Part shown: piece after piece, positions 22,267 to 28,231 of the stretch
Layout: every line of letters begins with the position of its first letter
Numbering within the stretch: position 1 is the first letter of the stretch
DNA from: a virus
Virus record (IMG/VR): IMGVR_UViG_3300047326_000042
Location: 1 to 28,231 of that record
Direction: 5' to 3' (one strand)
DNA length: 28,231 nucleotides
Program-made: the position numbers and the translations under genes
Notes under the pieces: generated by a model
Told to the model about the DNA's origin: nothing
Seen by the model: only the letters and a program-made list of their open reading frames with translations
Database searches by the model: none

Positions 22267-23817
22267 CTACGTGCGCAAAACAGAAGCGGGCGCCGGCATC
22301 GTCACGTGCGAGTGCATAAACCACGCGGACACGACAGCGGACATCACGCAGTCCTTGACGACCTGATCGTCGTCGTTCGGGCCGGGATAAAATGCGTGCT
22401 CGTCGACCCACGGCTTGATGAACGGCCATCGCACTTGCCGCAGGTTAATCATCCGCTTCCAGATTCCGAGGCCCTCGCGCTTGCGGCCGCCGCGGAAGTC
22501 CATACCGACCGCGCCGACGTCGGCAAGGTCCTCGAGAATCGGGTCGCCGACGCCCGTGGAGTCGACGGCGTTCACGCCGCCATATCGGCGCGCGCGGTCG
22601 CGGATGCGGCTCTTGACATGCGACCAGCCGCGTTTGTTGAATCGCTCGAACTCGACGAGCGTCGCGCGCGGCGTCGTCGAGAGATCCCACGTCGAGCCGA
22701 CCGCCCAATCCGCTTTGTCCGCGAGGTCCCAGCCGGACAGGTAACGGTGCGAGGGATAGCGCTGCAGCCACGACGTGTGCCGGTCCTGGGGCGATGCGCC
22801 TTCTGTGCTGATCGGATACAGGGCGCACCATGCTACGACGTCGTCCTCGTCGACCGCGAGAATCTTTAGCATGTCATTGAGTTCCGAATCGACGGCGGCT
22901 GCCAGATCGTCGCCGTCGAAGAAGTCGCCGTCGCCGTCGATGATCGAGCCGAAGATATTCTGCTCGCGAAGTCGCGGTGACATGCGCGCGGCGTTGCGGC
23001 GCAGGCGCTCTTGGCTGATATGCGGATTGTCGAACGAGCTGCCGCTCTGCGTGTAGAGGTTGCCGACGCGTTCGCGCTGATCGGCGAGCATCTCGTCCAT
23101 GCGCTCGGCCGTGATTGCGCCGGCGGCGACCTGCGCGGCGAGTTCGACCCGGCGCGCCGTATAGCTCATGCCGTCGAGCACGAACTGCCCGAAGTCGTTG
23201 CGCTTGTTTCCGGTCGAGGTGTACGCGAGCGTGCCGTCGCGATCGACCAGGCGCATGCGCAGTACATTGTCCCGTATCTGCAAGAACTTCGGCTCGTAGG
23301 CCGCTTCGTCCCAATTCACGTCATCGTAGGAGTGACCGAGCAGGTGATGCCCGTCGCGCGCGGTCGATCGCGCCTGAAAGACGGCGCCGTTCACGAACAC
23401 GATCGTCGGGAATGGCGTCAGCTTGACATTCTCGACGAGCCACGATGCGCGCTTGCCCTGCAATAGCGCGTGCGCTTTGTACCACACGAGCTGCGCCTGA
23501 TCGGCCGTCACCGAGATATTCAGCGATTGGTACGGCTCGCGCGCGGCTTTCATCTTCGCTGCGGTCTCGGCGGTCCATCCGACCTTGTAGGTGCAGTTTA
23601 TGATGCGCTGCACGGCGGCCGCCGAGGTCTTGCCCCATCGGTTGCCGGTGACGGCCGCGAACTCGTCGGCCTCGGGATGATCACGTGGCGCTTCGAGCCA
23701 TTTCGCCTGTCCGGGGTGCGGCTCAAAGCCGAGGACGTTGCGCGCGAAACTGACCGGGTCGTGGCGATACCGGCGCAGCTCGTCCGCGAACCGTTCGAGT
23801 GTGGCGGCTGCCGGCAC
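22267..23817 (-). CDS. terL: Terminase large subunit
   Basis: A 516-residue protein from a GTG directly after the TerS stop (TAG then GTG). The ATPase half has Walker A TGNRWGKTS (57-65), Walker B SYDDVNWDEA (163-172, acidic E171) and a coupling motif STG (201-203). The RNase H-like nuclease half has SGWDLADKADWAV (acidic D364) and VDSTGVGDP (D419, D425), with further acidic residues at 482-489. These are the hallmarks of the packaging motor that cuts concatemers and pumps DNA through the portal. Full length for the family and no missing catalytic residue seen. Confidence 0.95.
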   Translation of the reverse strand: MPAAATLERFADELRRYRHDPVSFARNVLGFEPHPGQAKWLEAPRDHPEADEFAAVTGNRWGKTSAAAVQRIINCTYKVGWTAETAAKMKAAREPYQSLNISVTADQAQLVWYKAHALLQGKRASWLVENVKLTPFPTIVFVNGAVFQARSTARDGHHLLGHSYDDVNWDEAAYEPKFLQIRDNVLRMRLVDRDGTLAYTSTGNKRNDFGQFVLDGMSYTARRVELAAQVAAGAITAERMDEMLADQRERVGNLYTQSGSSFDNPHISQERLRRNAARMSPRLREQNIFGSIIDGDGDFFDGDDLAAAVDSELNDMLKILAVDEDDVVAWCALYPISTEGASPQDRHTSWLQRYPSHRYLSGWDLADKADWAVGSTWDLSTTPRATLVEFERFNKRGWSHVKSRIRDRARRYGGVNAVDSTGVGDPILEDLADVGAVGMDFRGGRKREGLGIWKRMINLRQVRWPFIKPWVDEHAFYPGPNDDDQVVKDCVMSAVVSAWFMHSHVTMPAPASVLRT

Positions 23818-24315
23818 CTACGGCTTCGGGTCGGCGGGCGGTTCCAGCGCTTCGAGCAGCGTGGCAAGCCCGACATCGATCCGCGTCGGCGCGTCAATTC
23901 CAAGGATCTTGTCCTTGCGCTCGCGGGCTTTTAACGCAGCGTCGAGGGAGTGATCCACGACTTTGCCGCCCGCCCTCGCGATGCCGTCATACATCTTACT
24001 TTTGAGCACCGCCATCGCCGCGATCTCGTCGTAGAACGAGAGGGCTCGTTCGATCTCGAACTCGCGATTTGCCTTGAGGTCTTCCGCGCGCCTGGCCGAC
24101 TCGTGGCGCAAGTCCGCGATGACGGTGCCGCGATCGATACCTTCGAGGACCGCGATCTGGCGAGTCGTTTTGCCTTCGATCACTGATAACGCAAACACGC
24201 GCTCTTGCCGGGCGAGCTGCGCCGGCGTGCGGCGCCCATCGCCGCGACCGTTGCCGGCGAGCAGTTTCTTTTTCTTTCGCGCGTTGGCGGGTTTTGGGCG
24301 ATTCGTCGGTGCCAT
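23818..24315 (-). CDS. terS: Terminase small subunit
   Basis: A 165-residue protein starting MAPTNRPKPANARKKKKLLA. Basic N-terminus, then a helix-turn-helix-like region about 35-75 (ERVFALSVIEGKTTRQIAVL, then EGIDRGTVIADLRHESARR), a long helical centre (FEIERALSFYDEIAAMAVLK) and a C-terminus with KILGIDAPTRIDV. This is the usual layout of the DNA-recognition subunit of terminase, and it lies directly ahead of TerL, as expected. It would bind the packaging site and load TerL. The assignment rests on layout and context. Confidence 0.8.
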   Translation of the reverse strand: MAPTNRPKPANARKKKKLLAGNGRGDGRRTPAQLARQERVFALSVIEGKTTRQIAVLEGIDRGTVIADLRHESARRAEDLKANREFEIERALSFYDEIAAMAVLKSKMYDGIARAGGKVVDHSLDAALKARERKDKILGIDAPTRIDVGLATLLEALEPPADPKP

Positions 24316-24362
24316 CGGTCAGCGGCGCTCTCTTCTGTGCATTGGTGCGCGTCCTAGCGGGT

Positions 24363-24473
24363 TTAGGGCTGTCGTGGCTCGCCGCTTGCGGCGATCATCA
24401 GCGCGCCGACGATAAGGAGGACGCACAGGCATCGCGCGACGTCGGGAGCGAGGAACGCATCGCACTGATTCAC
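24363..24473 (-). CDS. 36-residue membrane peptide near terminase
   Basis: A short frame from a GTG overlapping the stop of the preceding small gene (GTGA): MNQCDAFLAPDVARC, then LCVLLIVGALMIAASG and EPRQP. The centre is one hydrophobic helix. GC-rich third codon positions and the coupled start support it; no ribosome site of its own is needed. Function unknown. About 45 bases separate it from terminase small subunit. Moderate to low certainty because of size. Confidence 0.4.
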   Translation of the reverse strand: MNQCDAFLAPDVARCLCVLLIVGALMIAASGEPRQP

Positions 24474-24622
24474 GCGGGCTCGCCGGGCTTGACGATCGCG
24501 ACCTGCCACTCACCGGACGGACTCTTCGCGCGGACGAGATAGCCGTCGTCGGTCTTGGAGTAGATCTGGAAGCCAAGCCGGAGCGCCGTCGCGAGATCGG
24601 GGAGCACGAGGACGCCTGGCAT
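24470..24622 (-). CDS. Small terminase-adjacent protein (about 50 residues)
   Basis: Starts MPGVLVLPDLATALRLGFQI; then YSKTDDGYLVRAKSPSGEW and QVAIVKPGEPA. The layout helix, GFQIYSKTDDGYLVR, W and a last strand is one I associate with tiny conserved ORFs found next to phage terminases. An ATG six bases upstream (24628) is in frame, but GGAGG at 24631-24635 spaces better (8 bases) to the ATG at 24622. No known role; it may be a small DNA-binding or regulatory factor. Certainty is moderate. Confidence 0.6.
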   Translation of the reverse strand: MPGVLVLPDLATALRLGFQIYSKTDDGYLVRAKSPSGEWQVAIVKPGEPA

Positions 24623-24630
24623 ACGCATGC

Positions 24631-24635
24631 CCTCC
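24631..24635 (-). promoter_or_regulatory. Ribosome binding site deciding the start at 24622
   Basis: GGAGG on the minus strand, 8 bases before the ATG at 24622 and only 2 before the alternative ATG at 24628, so the inner start is preferred. Confidence 0.6.
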
Positions 24636-24650
24636 GCCGATGTCCCCAAT

Positions 24651-24681
24651 TAAAAAAGGCCCGCGCGAATCGGGGGCCTTT
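24651..24681 (-). terminator. Intrinsic terminator separating accessory and packaging blocks
   Basis: On the minus strand AAAGGCCC (24681-24674) and GGGCCTTT (24662-24655) form a perfect 8-bp stem around an 11-base loop, followed by more T (TTT and then AATT). This is a Rho-independent terminator for the upstream accessory genes. In the plus direction the T tail is short (TTT then GTGTG), so it is weaker that way. The first packaging ORF starts only about 30 bases beyond. Confidence 0.8.
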
Positions 24682-24726
24682 GTGTGACAAGTATTGTGCG
24701 CGAGGGGGTAGCTCGGCGCGCTGGGG

Positions 24727-25653
24727 TCATTCGACGTTGTTCGGCGGTTCCTCCTTCTTCTCGCAGCGACCGAGTTCGGTCATTTTCGCCAGCGCCTCGG
24801 CGTAGGTGACGCCGCTGGTGATCGCGCTTGCGAGCACGGCCATGAGGTCTTTCGTGCCGGGTTCGCGCTCGATCGCGTCGGCCACAACGGCGGCGAGCCG
24901 CACGGTGCGCGTCGGAGGGCCTTTCGGCCGGCCGGAGGCTCGCGGTCGGTACGTCCCGGCATCGATCTGCGCGAGACGCACCTGCCGGTCGGCTTCTTCG
25001 GCGAGGTGCGAGTTGTCGACGGGGCCGGCGAGGTACGTCTTGCCGCCCGCGGCGCTCTTGGCTCGGGTGCGGCCAGGACCACTCGAGCCGCTAGATTTGT
25101 CGTCCGGGTTCCAGCGCCGATGACCCATCGCGCGCTCGAAGTCGCGGTGGCTCTGGAGATCCGCATCATCGGCGAGTGTCTTCTGCGCGTCGAGAGACGG
25201 CGGGCGACGATCAGCGGGGTCGAGCCAGGTTGAGCCTGCGTCGAACGGTACGACCGTGAACGAACGCTCGGAGAAGCGCGGTTCGGCCGGCGGGAGCACG
25301 AATGGGCCGTCGGGCAGCTGCTCAGGTGCGCCCGAGACGAAGAATCGTCCCTCGCCATGTTCGCGACTCCACGGGATGAGCAGGTCGAGGATCGCGAGGC
25401 CGTCTTCGCGGTGCGGCCATCCGGCAGCGATCTGCGCGCGCGCGCGGGTGAGATCCGAATACACCGACAGCGCGTTCTTGTTCGCGAGTTTCGCGATCAC
25501 GCGGACGGCGGCGTTCTCGGGATGCACGCCGACGATCGTGCGGCGATCGGCGCGCGCACGGCCGGTGCGCTGCGGGAAGTCCACGAACTCGGGATGCGGG
25601 TGGTCGGCGAGGTACGGGATGCCCTCTTTGTCGCGCAACTCGATCTCGATCAT
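24727..25653 (-). CDS. Hypothetical 308-residue protein
   Basis: Starts MIEIELRDKEGIPYLADHPH at an ATG overlapping the previous TGA (ATGA). Residues about 40-110 look alpha/beta (VRVIAKLANKNALSVYSDLT, then LAILDLLIPWSREHGEGRFF). The middle (140-215) is polar and probably disordered. The C-terminus contains ASGRPKGPPTRTVR, a GRP core resembling an AT-hook, then two helices (VRLAAVVADAIEREP; DLMAVLASAITSGVTYAEAL). DNA binding is possible. It is last before the terminator. I do not recognise the family. Confidence 0.65.
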   Translation of the reverse strand: MIEIELRDKEGIPYLADHPHPEFVDFPQRTGRARADRRTIVGVHPENAAVRVIAKLANKNALSVYSDLTRARAQIAAGWPHREDGLAILDLLIPWSREHGEGRFFVSGAPEQLPDGPFVLPPAEPRFSERSFTVVPFDAGSTWLDPADRRPPSLDAQKTLADDADLQSHRDFERAMGHRRWNPDDKSSGSSGPGRTRAKSAAGGKTYLAGPVDNSHLAEEADRQVRLAQIDAGTYRPRASGRPKGPPTRTVRLAAVVADAIEREPGTKDLMAVLASAITSGVTYAEALAKMTELGRCEKKEEPPNNVE

Positions 25654-25787
25654 GTCGGACCTTTCCGGGGCGAGCGCGAGCGCGCGCGCGCGCGCCGGAG
25701 CGTGGCGAGGTCGCGGTGCGTGCCGCAGCTACCCGCGACGCCGAAGAACAGCGTGAACGCGACGTCGGCGAGAATCTTGGCGATCAT
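25650..25787 (-). CDS. Small hydrophobic-basic protein (45 residues)
   Basis: From ATG 25787, with GGAG about 9 bases upstream: MIAKILADVAFTLFFGVAGS, CGTHRDLATLRRARARSRSP, then RKGPT. A hydrophobic first half ending VAGSC resembles a signal or lipoprotein start, but Ala occupies the -3 position, so a lipobox is imperfect. The basic tail arises from an alternating CG tract (25681-25695). Its TGA overlaps the next ATG. A longer frame to 25841 overlaps the methyltransferase. Real gene likely but unproven. Confidence 0.45.
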   Translation of the reverse strand: MIAKILADVAFTLFFGVAGSCGTHRDLATLRRARARSRSPRKGPT

Positions 25788-25806
25788 CTTAGCCGCTCCG
25801 GCATCG

Positions 25807-26919
25807 TTAGGCGAACAGCGGGGCAAGGTACTCACGTGCAATCCATGCTAGGACCGGGACGCATACGGCATCCCCTAAAGCGAACATCGCTTCGTTCTCC
25901 TGGTTGACATTGAATGCAAAGTCAGCCCAGCCTTGCAGACGCGCATACTCTCTCGCGGTCATCCATCGGACCCGAACTTGGCCGCGACACGCTTCGACCA
26001 ATGCTTGTCGCGAGGATCCGCCGCGCGTTGTTCGGAGGCAGCCACTGATGGCGTCGTCGCGGATTTCCCACACCGCATGACCGAGCCGAGTTCGCCTATA
26101 AGCCGTAGCCCATGCGCGCGTTCGCGAACGCTTCAGCTTCTCAAGACGTGCGCGGTGCAATGGTGGCAACGTCGCCAGGAAACGCTTCTCGCGGTGCTCG
26201 TCCCACCACCGCTCGTCGTTGGGCGATATGCGTTCCACGATTTGGGCGAGCGTGGACGCCGGCACCGGCGGGTCCGGCAAGCAGGCAGGTCGGACTTGTA
26301 ACTTTGGACTAGCCAGCACGAACTTCTCAATCCACTTAGGCCGAACTGAGCTGGAATCCCAAGTTCCGAGTGGCAAGGCCGCGGCGGGTCGCGAGCCAAC
26401 GATGAAAACGCGCGGCCGACTCTGAGGTACGAAATGACGCGCGTCGATGCTGAAGAGATCACAGACATACCCGAGGCCGTTGAGGCGCGCAATCACGGCG
26501 CGCAAATCCGCTCCGCCGTGCGACGTCGCAAATCCGACGACATTCTCGAGCAGGACGGCCGCGGGACGCCGGGCGTCCATCTCTTCGAGGATGCGTGCAA
26601 ACTCGTGGAAGGTGCCGGACTGCTCCCCTTTGAGTCCCTTGCGATTTCCCGCAAGAGAGAGATCGGTGCAGGGGAAAGACGCCGTCGCGACATCGACCGT
26701 GGGCACGTCTTTGCCGTGCAGACGCCGTATGTCGGCGAGCCGAAATCCTGCCGCGTCACCAAAGTTCCGCCTATAGAGACGCTCCTTCTTCTCCTCGATG
26801 TCATTGGCGAATGCAACGCGGAAAACGCCGTCGTTTTCGATAGCTTTGCGAACCAGCCCGACGCCGGCGAAGAACTCCGCGACGAGCAGCGTGCAAATCG
26901 CGTCGAAGTGCTCAACCAA
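25807..26919 (-). CDS. DNA (cytosine-5) methyltransferase, complete
   Basis: About 370 residues. Motifs in order: I VAEFFAGVGLVR (about 13-24), IV TASFPCTDLSLAGNRKG with catalytic Cys84, VI LLENVVGF (Glu125-Asn126-Val127), VIII ARHFVPQSRPRVFIVG (Gln166, Arg168, Arg170), then a target recognition region with WWDEHREKRFLATLPPLHRA, and IX/X LRTTRGGSSRQA, YARLQGWADF and GDAVCVPVLAWI. It transfers a methyl from SAM to cytosine C5 at an unknown site. A TTG at 26919 is the first start in frame (a TGA lies just upstream); it lacks a clear ribosome site. It lies behind the operator-like repeats. Confidence 0.93.
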   Translation of the reverse strand: MVEHFDAICTLLVAEFFAGVGLVRKAIENDGVFRVAFANDIEEKKERLYRRNFGDAAGFRLADIRRLHGKDVPTVDVATASFPCTDLSLAGNRKGLKGEQSGTFHEFARILEEMDARRPAAVLLENVVGFATSHGGADLRAVIARLNGLGYVCDLFSIDARHFVPQSRPRVFIVGSRPAAALPLGTWDSSSVRPKWIEKFVLASPKLQVRPACLPDPPVPASTLAQIVERISPNDERWWDEHREKRFLATLPPLHRARLEKLKRSRTRAWATAYRRTRLGHAVWEIRDDAISGCLRTTRGGSSRQALVEACRGQVRVRWMTAREYARLQGWADFAFNVNQENEAMFALGDAVCVPVLAWIAREYLAPLFA

Positions 26920-26947
26920 ACTGCAAAGTCATCCGGGGAATGCGGGC

Positions 26948-27025
26948 TATATCGCAATTTGTCAAACTGTTGCCATCGGGGTCGTTTATATCGCAATTTG
27001 TCAAACTGTTGCCATCGGGGTCGTT
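26948..27025 (-). repeat. Two perfect tandem 39-base repeats
   Basis: Units 26948-26986 and 26987-27025 are identical. Each holds the dyad CAATTTGTCAAACTG (26955-26969 and 26994-27008). They lie in the 117-base gap between the zinc-finger gene and the methyltransferase. Confidence 0.95.
26955..27008 (-). promoter_or_regulatory. Operator/promoter-like region ahead of methyltransferase
   Basis: On the minus strand each copy reads CAGTTTGACAAATTG, an imperfect dyad (7-base arms, 6 matches, 1-base centre) that contains TTGACA. The junction of the repeats gives TATAAA (26990-26985), a good -10, and the dyad sits in front of it between a weak -35 (TGGCAA, 18-base spacer) and this -10. A further half site CAGTTTG lies just before the TTG start. 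This looks like a repressed promoter, possibly regulated by a dimeric protein; it is inferred from sequence only. Confidence 0.45.
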
Positions 27026-27036
27026 TTCGCTCGACG

Positions 27037-27441
27037 TCACGATGCCCGCCGTCGCCCGAAACCGGCGTAGACCAGCATCTCGATCGCGCCGCTGGAGTCG
27101 AAGTCGCCGCGGCGCGTGACGAGGCGCGCGCGCAGGGCCGCGAGGCGATCACGTTCGGTAGCCGAGAATCCGATGGCGGCCTTCTTGTGGGCGCGCGTGC
27201 CACGAATCCCGTGGACGCGACTCAAGTGGAAGCGCAACGCGAAGGCGCTCGGCGGCTGATATGAGCAGTGCGGACAGACGAGCGCGGCGGTTTGCGTGAT
27301 GCGGGCCTGGGCCGTGCGCTTGCGCTTGGCGGTGTGCGTCGTGCAGGTCGCGACCTCGACGGCTGCGGCCGTGCCGCGACGTACGATCGCGTGGCGGTAG
27401 ATGGCCGGCCGGGCGCAGCCGGGTTCCTGGCAGGTCATCAT
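27037..27441 (-). CDS. C2H2 zinc-finger protein between methyltransferases
   Basis: A 134-residue protein starting MMTCQEPGCARPAIYRHAIV at an ATG overlapping the previous TGA (ATGA). The frame is open upstream but that part overlaps the methyltransferase. Residues 56-77 CPHCSYQPPSAFALRFHLSR then VH give Cys56, Cys59, His72 and His77, spacing C-X2-C-X12-H-X4-H, with the usual Leu69; the aromatic after the second Cys is Pro63. A first possible site is Cys4, Cys9, Cys33 and His36. The C-terminus is helical and basic. Likely DNA or protein binding. It precedes the dyad repeats, so it could regulate them. Confidence 0.7.
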   Translation of the reverse strand: MMTCQEPGCARPAIYRHAIVRRGTAAAVEVATCTTHTAKRKRTAQARITQTAALVCPHCSYQPPSAFALRFHLSRVHGIRGTRAHKKAAIGFSATERDRLAALRARLVTRRGDFDSSGAIEMLVYAGFGRRRAS

Positions 27442-28231
27442 TGGCGGGGCTCGATGGCCGCGCTTGGGGCCCCCGTCGCGGCCCTCGTCGCCAGCGCAAG
27501 AAGCATCGCGGAGAGCACGGCAGTTCCCATGCCTATGGGCCAGGAGTTTGCGATGATCTGCCCGCGTTGGGTTTTCGTCGTGCCGGCCCAATCCCAGGAG
27601 TCGGGGATGGAGTGCGCGCGCGCCATCTCGAGAATCGACGGGTTACGGCATCCGACTAATTCACTCGGTCCGTTCGCGTGAAAAGAGGTTGCAAAAAGGG
27701 TCCCGAGCACTTCATCATCATTGAAGGCCGAGGCCGAGGCCGAGTGGCCGCGTAGCCCGAGCCGTAGCGTGTTCGGATGACCCTTGCCGCCACCGCTTAT
27801 GCCGCCGTGCGGCGACGATGTGATCGTCCCGAAGACGTCATCGTCGCTCTTTGCGGAGAGCATCCGTGCGCCGTTCTTACTTTGCGATCCGTGCGCTTTA
27901 CCTACGAGTGATGGGAACACGCCATCGTCTTTCATCTCGACATTTTTCCGTCCGGTCTGAACAGCGATGCCGATAAGTTTTCCGCTCCCGCGAATATCGT
28001 GGCCGTGCCATGAGTCCCCTTGGAGCGTATCGAGCGTATCGAGCGTATCGTCGTAGTGTCCGTGGTGGCCGGCTTTACATCCCAATCGCTTGGCGATCAC
28101 CCGTGCGTCTTCGTCGTAGTCGCGAATATCGCGGATACGCTTCGGTCCCGGCGTCGGGATCACGTGCAGGATGTGCGACGAGTAGAACCATCGCTTTCGC
28201 GAAGTAACGTCGCCGAAGTCAGACGCACAGA
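27438..28231 (-). CDS. DNA (cytosine-5) methyltransferase, C-terminal part (cut by right edge)
   Basis: The frame enters from the right edge with no start. The first visible residues ASDFGDVTSRKRWFYSSHIL carry a motif VIII-like SRKR, so the reading starts well inside the enzyme; an apparent start at 28163 is not real. A Gly/Asp/Ser-rich target recognition region follows (DDVFGTITSSPHGG; NDDEVLGTLFATSFHANGPS), then motif IX/X-like NPSILEMARAHSIPDSWDWA and IIANSWPIGMGTAVLSAMLL. Catalytic motif IV lies outside the window. Different from the other methyltransferase in the window. The stop overlaps the zinc-finger start. Confidence 0.8.
   Translation of the reverse strand, partial: CASDFGDVTSRKRWFYSSHILHVIPTPGPKRIRDIRDYDEDARVIAKRLGCKAGHHGHYDDTLDTLDTLQGDSWHGHDIRGSGKLIGIAVQTGRKNVEMKDDGVFPSLVGKAHGSQSKNGARMLSAKSDDDVFGTITSSPHGGISGGGKGHPNTLRLGLRGHSASASAFNDDEVLGTLFATSFHANGPSELVGCRNPSILEMARAHSIPDSWDWAGTTKTQRGQIIANSWPIGMGTAVLSAMLLALATRAATGAPSAAIEPRQ
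28023..28049 (-). repeat. Three 9-base repeats within the truncated methyltransferase
   Basis: GAGCGTATC three times in a row on the plus strand, coding Asp-Thr-Leu three times on the minus strand. Its 9-base unit keeps frame if copy number changes. Confidence 0.85.

Noticed and set aside
24319-24690. Minus-strand Arg/Ser-rich frame of 123 codons
   Set aside because: It runs through the terminator hairpin and overlaps two better-supported tiny ORFs; low protein character.
25681-25695. Alternating CG tract, possible Z-DNA or regulatory element
   Set aside because: It lies within a coding frame (Arg-Ala repeats) in a GC-rich genome, so composition explains it.
26948-27025. CRISPR-like direct repeats
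   Set aside because: Only two units, directly adjacent with no spacers.
26493-27203. Minus-strand frame of 236 codons
   Set aside because: Overlaps the methyltransferase in another frame and reads through the tandem repeats; Ser/Arg-rich, and conserved methyltransferase motifs are in the other frame.

Overview
This window is a contiguous piece of a tailed double-stranded DNA phage (free phage or prophage; no integrase, lysis, replication or flanking host genes are in view). Every gene I can support lies on the minus strand, so the operon reads from the right edge to the left edge. Genes are packed tightly, often with stop/start overlaps of the ATGA, GTGA or TAGTG kind, and GTG starts are common. 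The DNA is clearly GC-rich by eye (not computed). A long tail-tube gene, a frameshifted tail chaperone and a tape-measure start, with no sheath gene in view, point to a siphovirus-like, long non-contractile tail. The host cannot be named. Thr-Pro linkers and Sec signal peptides on several proteins only say that it is a bacterium with ordinary Sec export.

Layout from right to left. (1) 28231-24727, early or accessory end: a 5'-truncated cytosine-C5 DNA methyltransferase, a C2H2 zinc-finger protein, a 117-bp gap carrying two 39-bp tandem repeats with a dyad, a second complete C5 methyltransferase, a tiny hydrophobic protein and a 308-residue unknown. An intrinsic terminator at 24651-24681 closes this block. 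(2) 24622-22267, packaging: two tiny ORFs, terminase small subunit, terminase large subunit. (3) 22230-14205, an unusual 8-kb block between terminase and portal: three small beta-rich virion-type proteins, a 633-residue protein made of about forty 14-residue repeats, a BppU-like domain protein, then four consecutive proteins with N-terminal signal peptides (one with a LamG-like domain, one with a probable glycoside-hydrolase-like barrel). (4) 14185-5990, head: a 28-residue membrane peptide, portal, a beta protein, three small genes with two related zinc ribbons, a protease-scaffold fusion, a decoration-like protein with an inserted Ig-like module, the major capsid protein and an unknown. (5) 5980-1, connector and tail: head-tail connector candidates, a Mu gpF-like protein displaced downstream of the capsid gene, tail completion proteins, tail tube, tail chaperone with a programmed -1 frameshift signal, and the tape-measure N-terminus cut by the left edge.

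The genes together give DNA packaging (terminase, portal), head assembly and maturation (protease-scaffold, capsid, decoration), connector closure and tail building. The methyltransferases probably modify phage DNA against host restriction. The most unusual parts are the exported-protein cassette inside the structural operon, the 14-residue repeat protein, the poly-A run joining a 65-codon ORF to the Mu gpF-like gene, and the repeated dyads in the only long gap. No stretch over about 300 bases lacks a gene; the longest gaps are 26920-27036 and 24629-24726.
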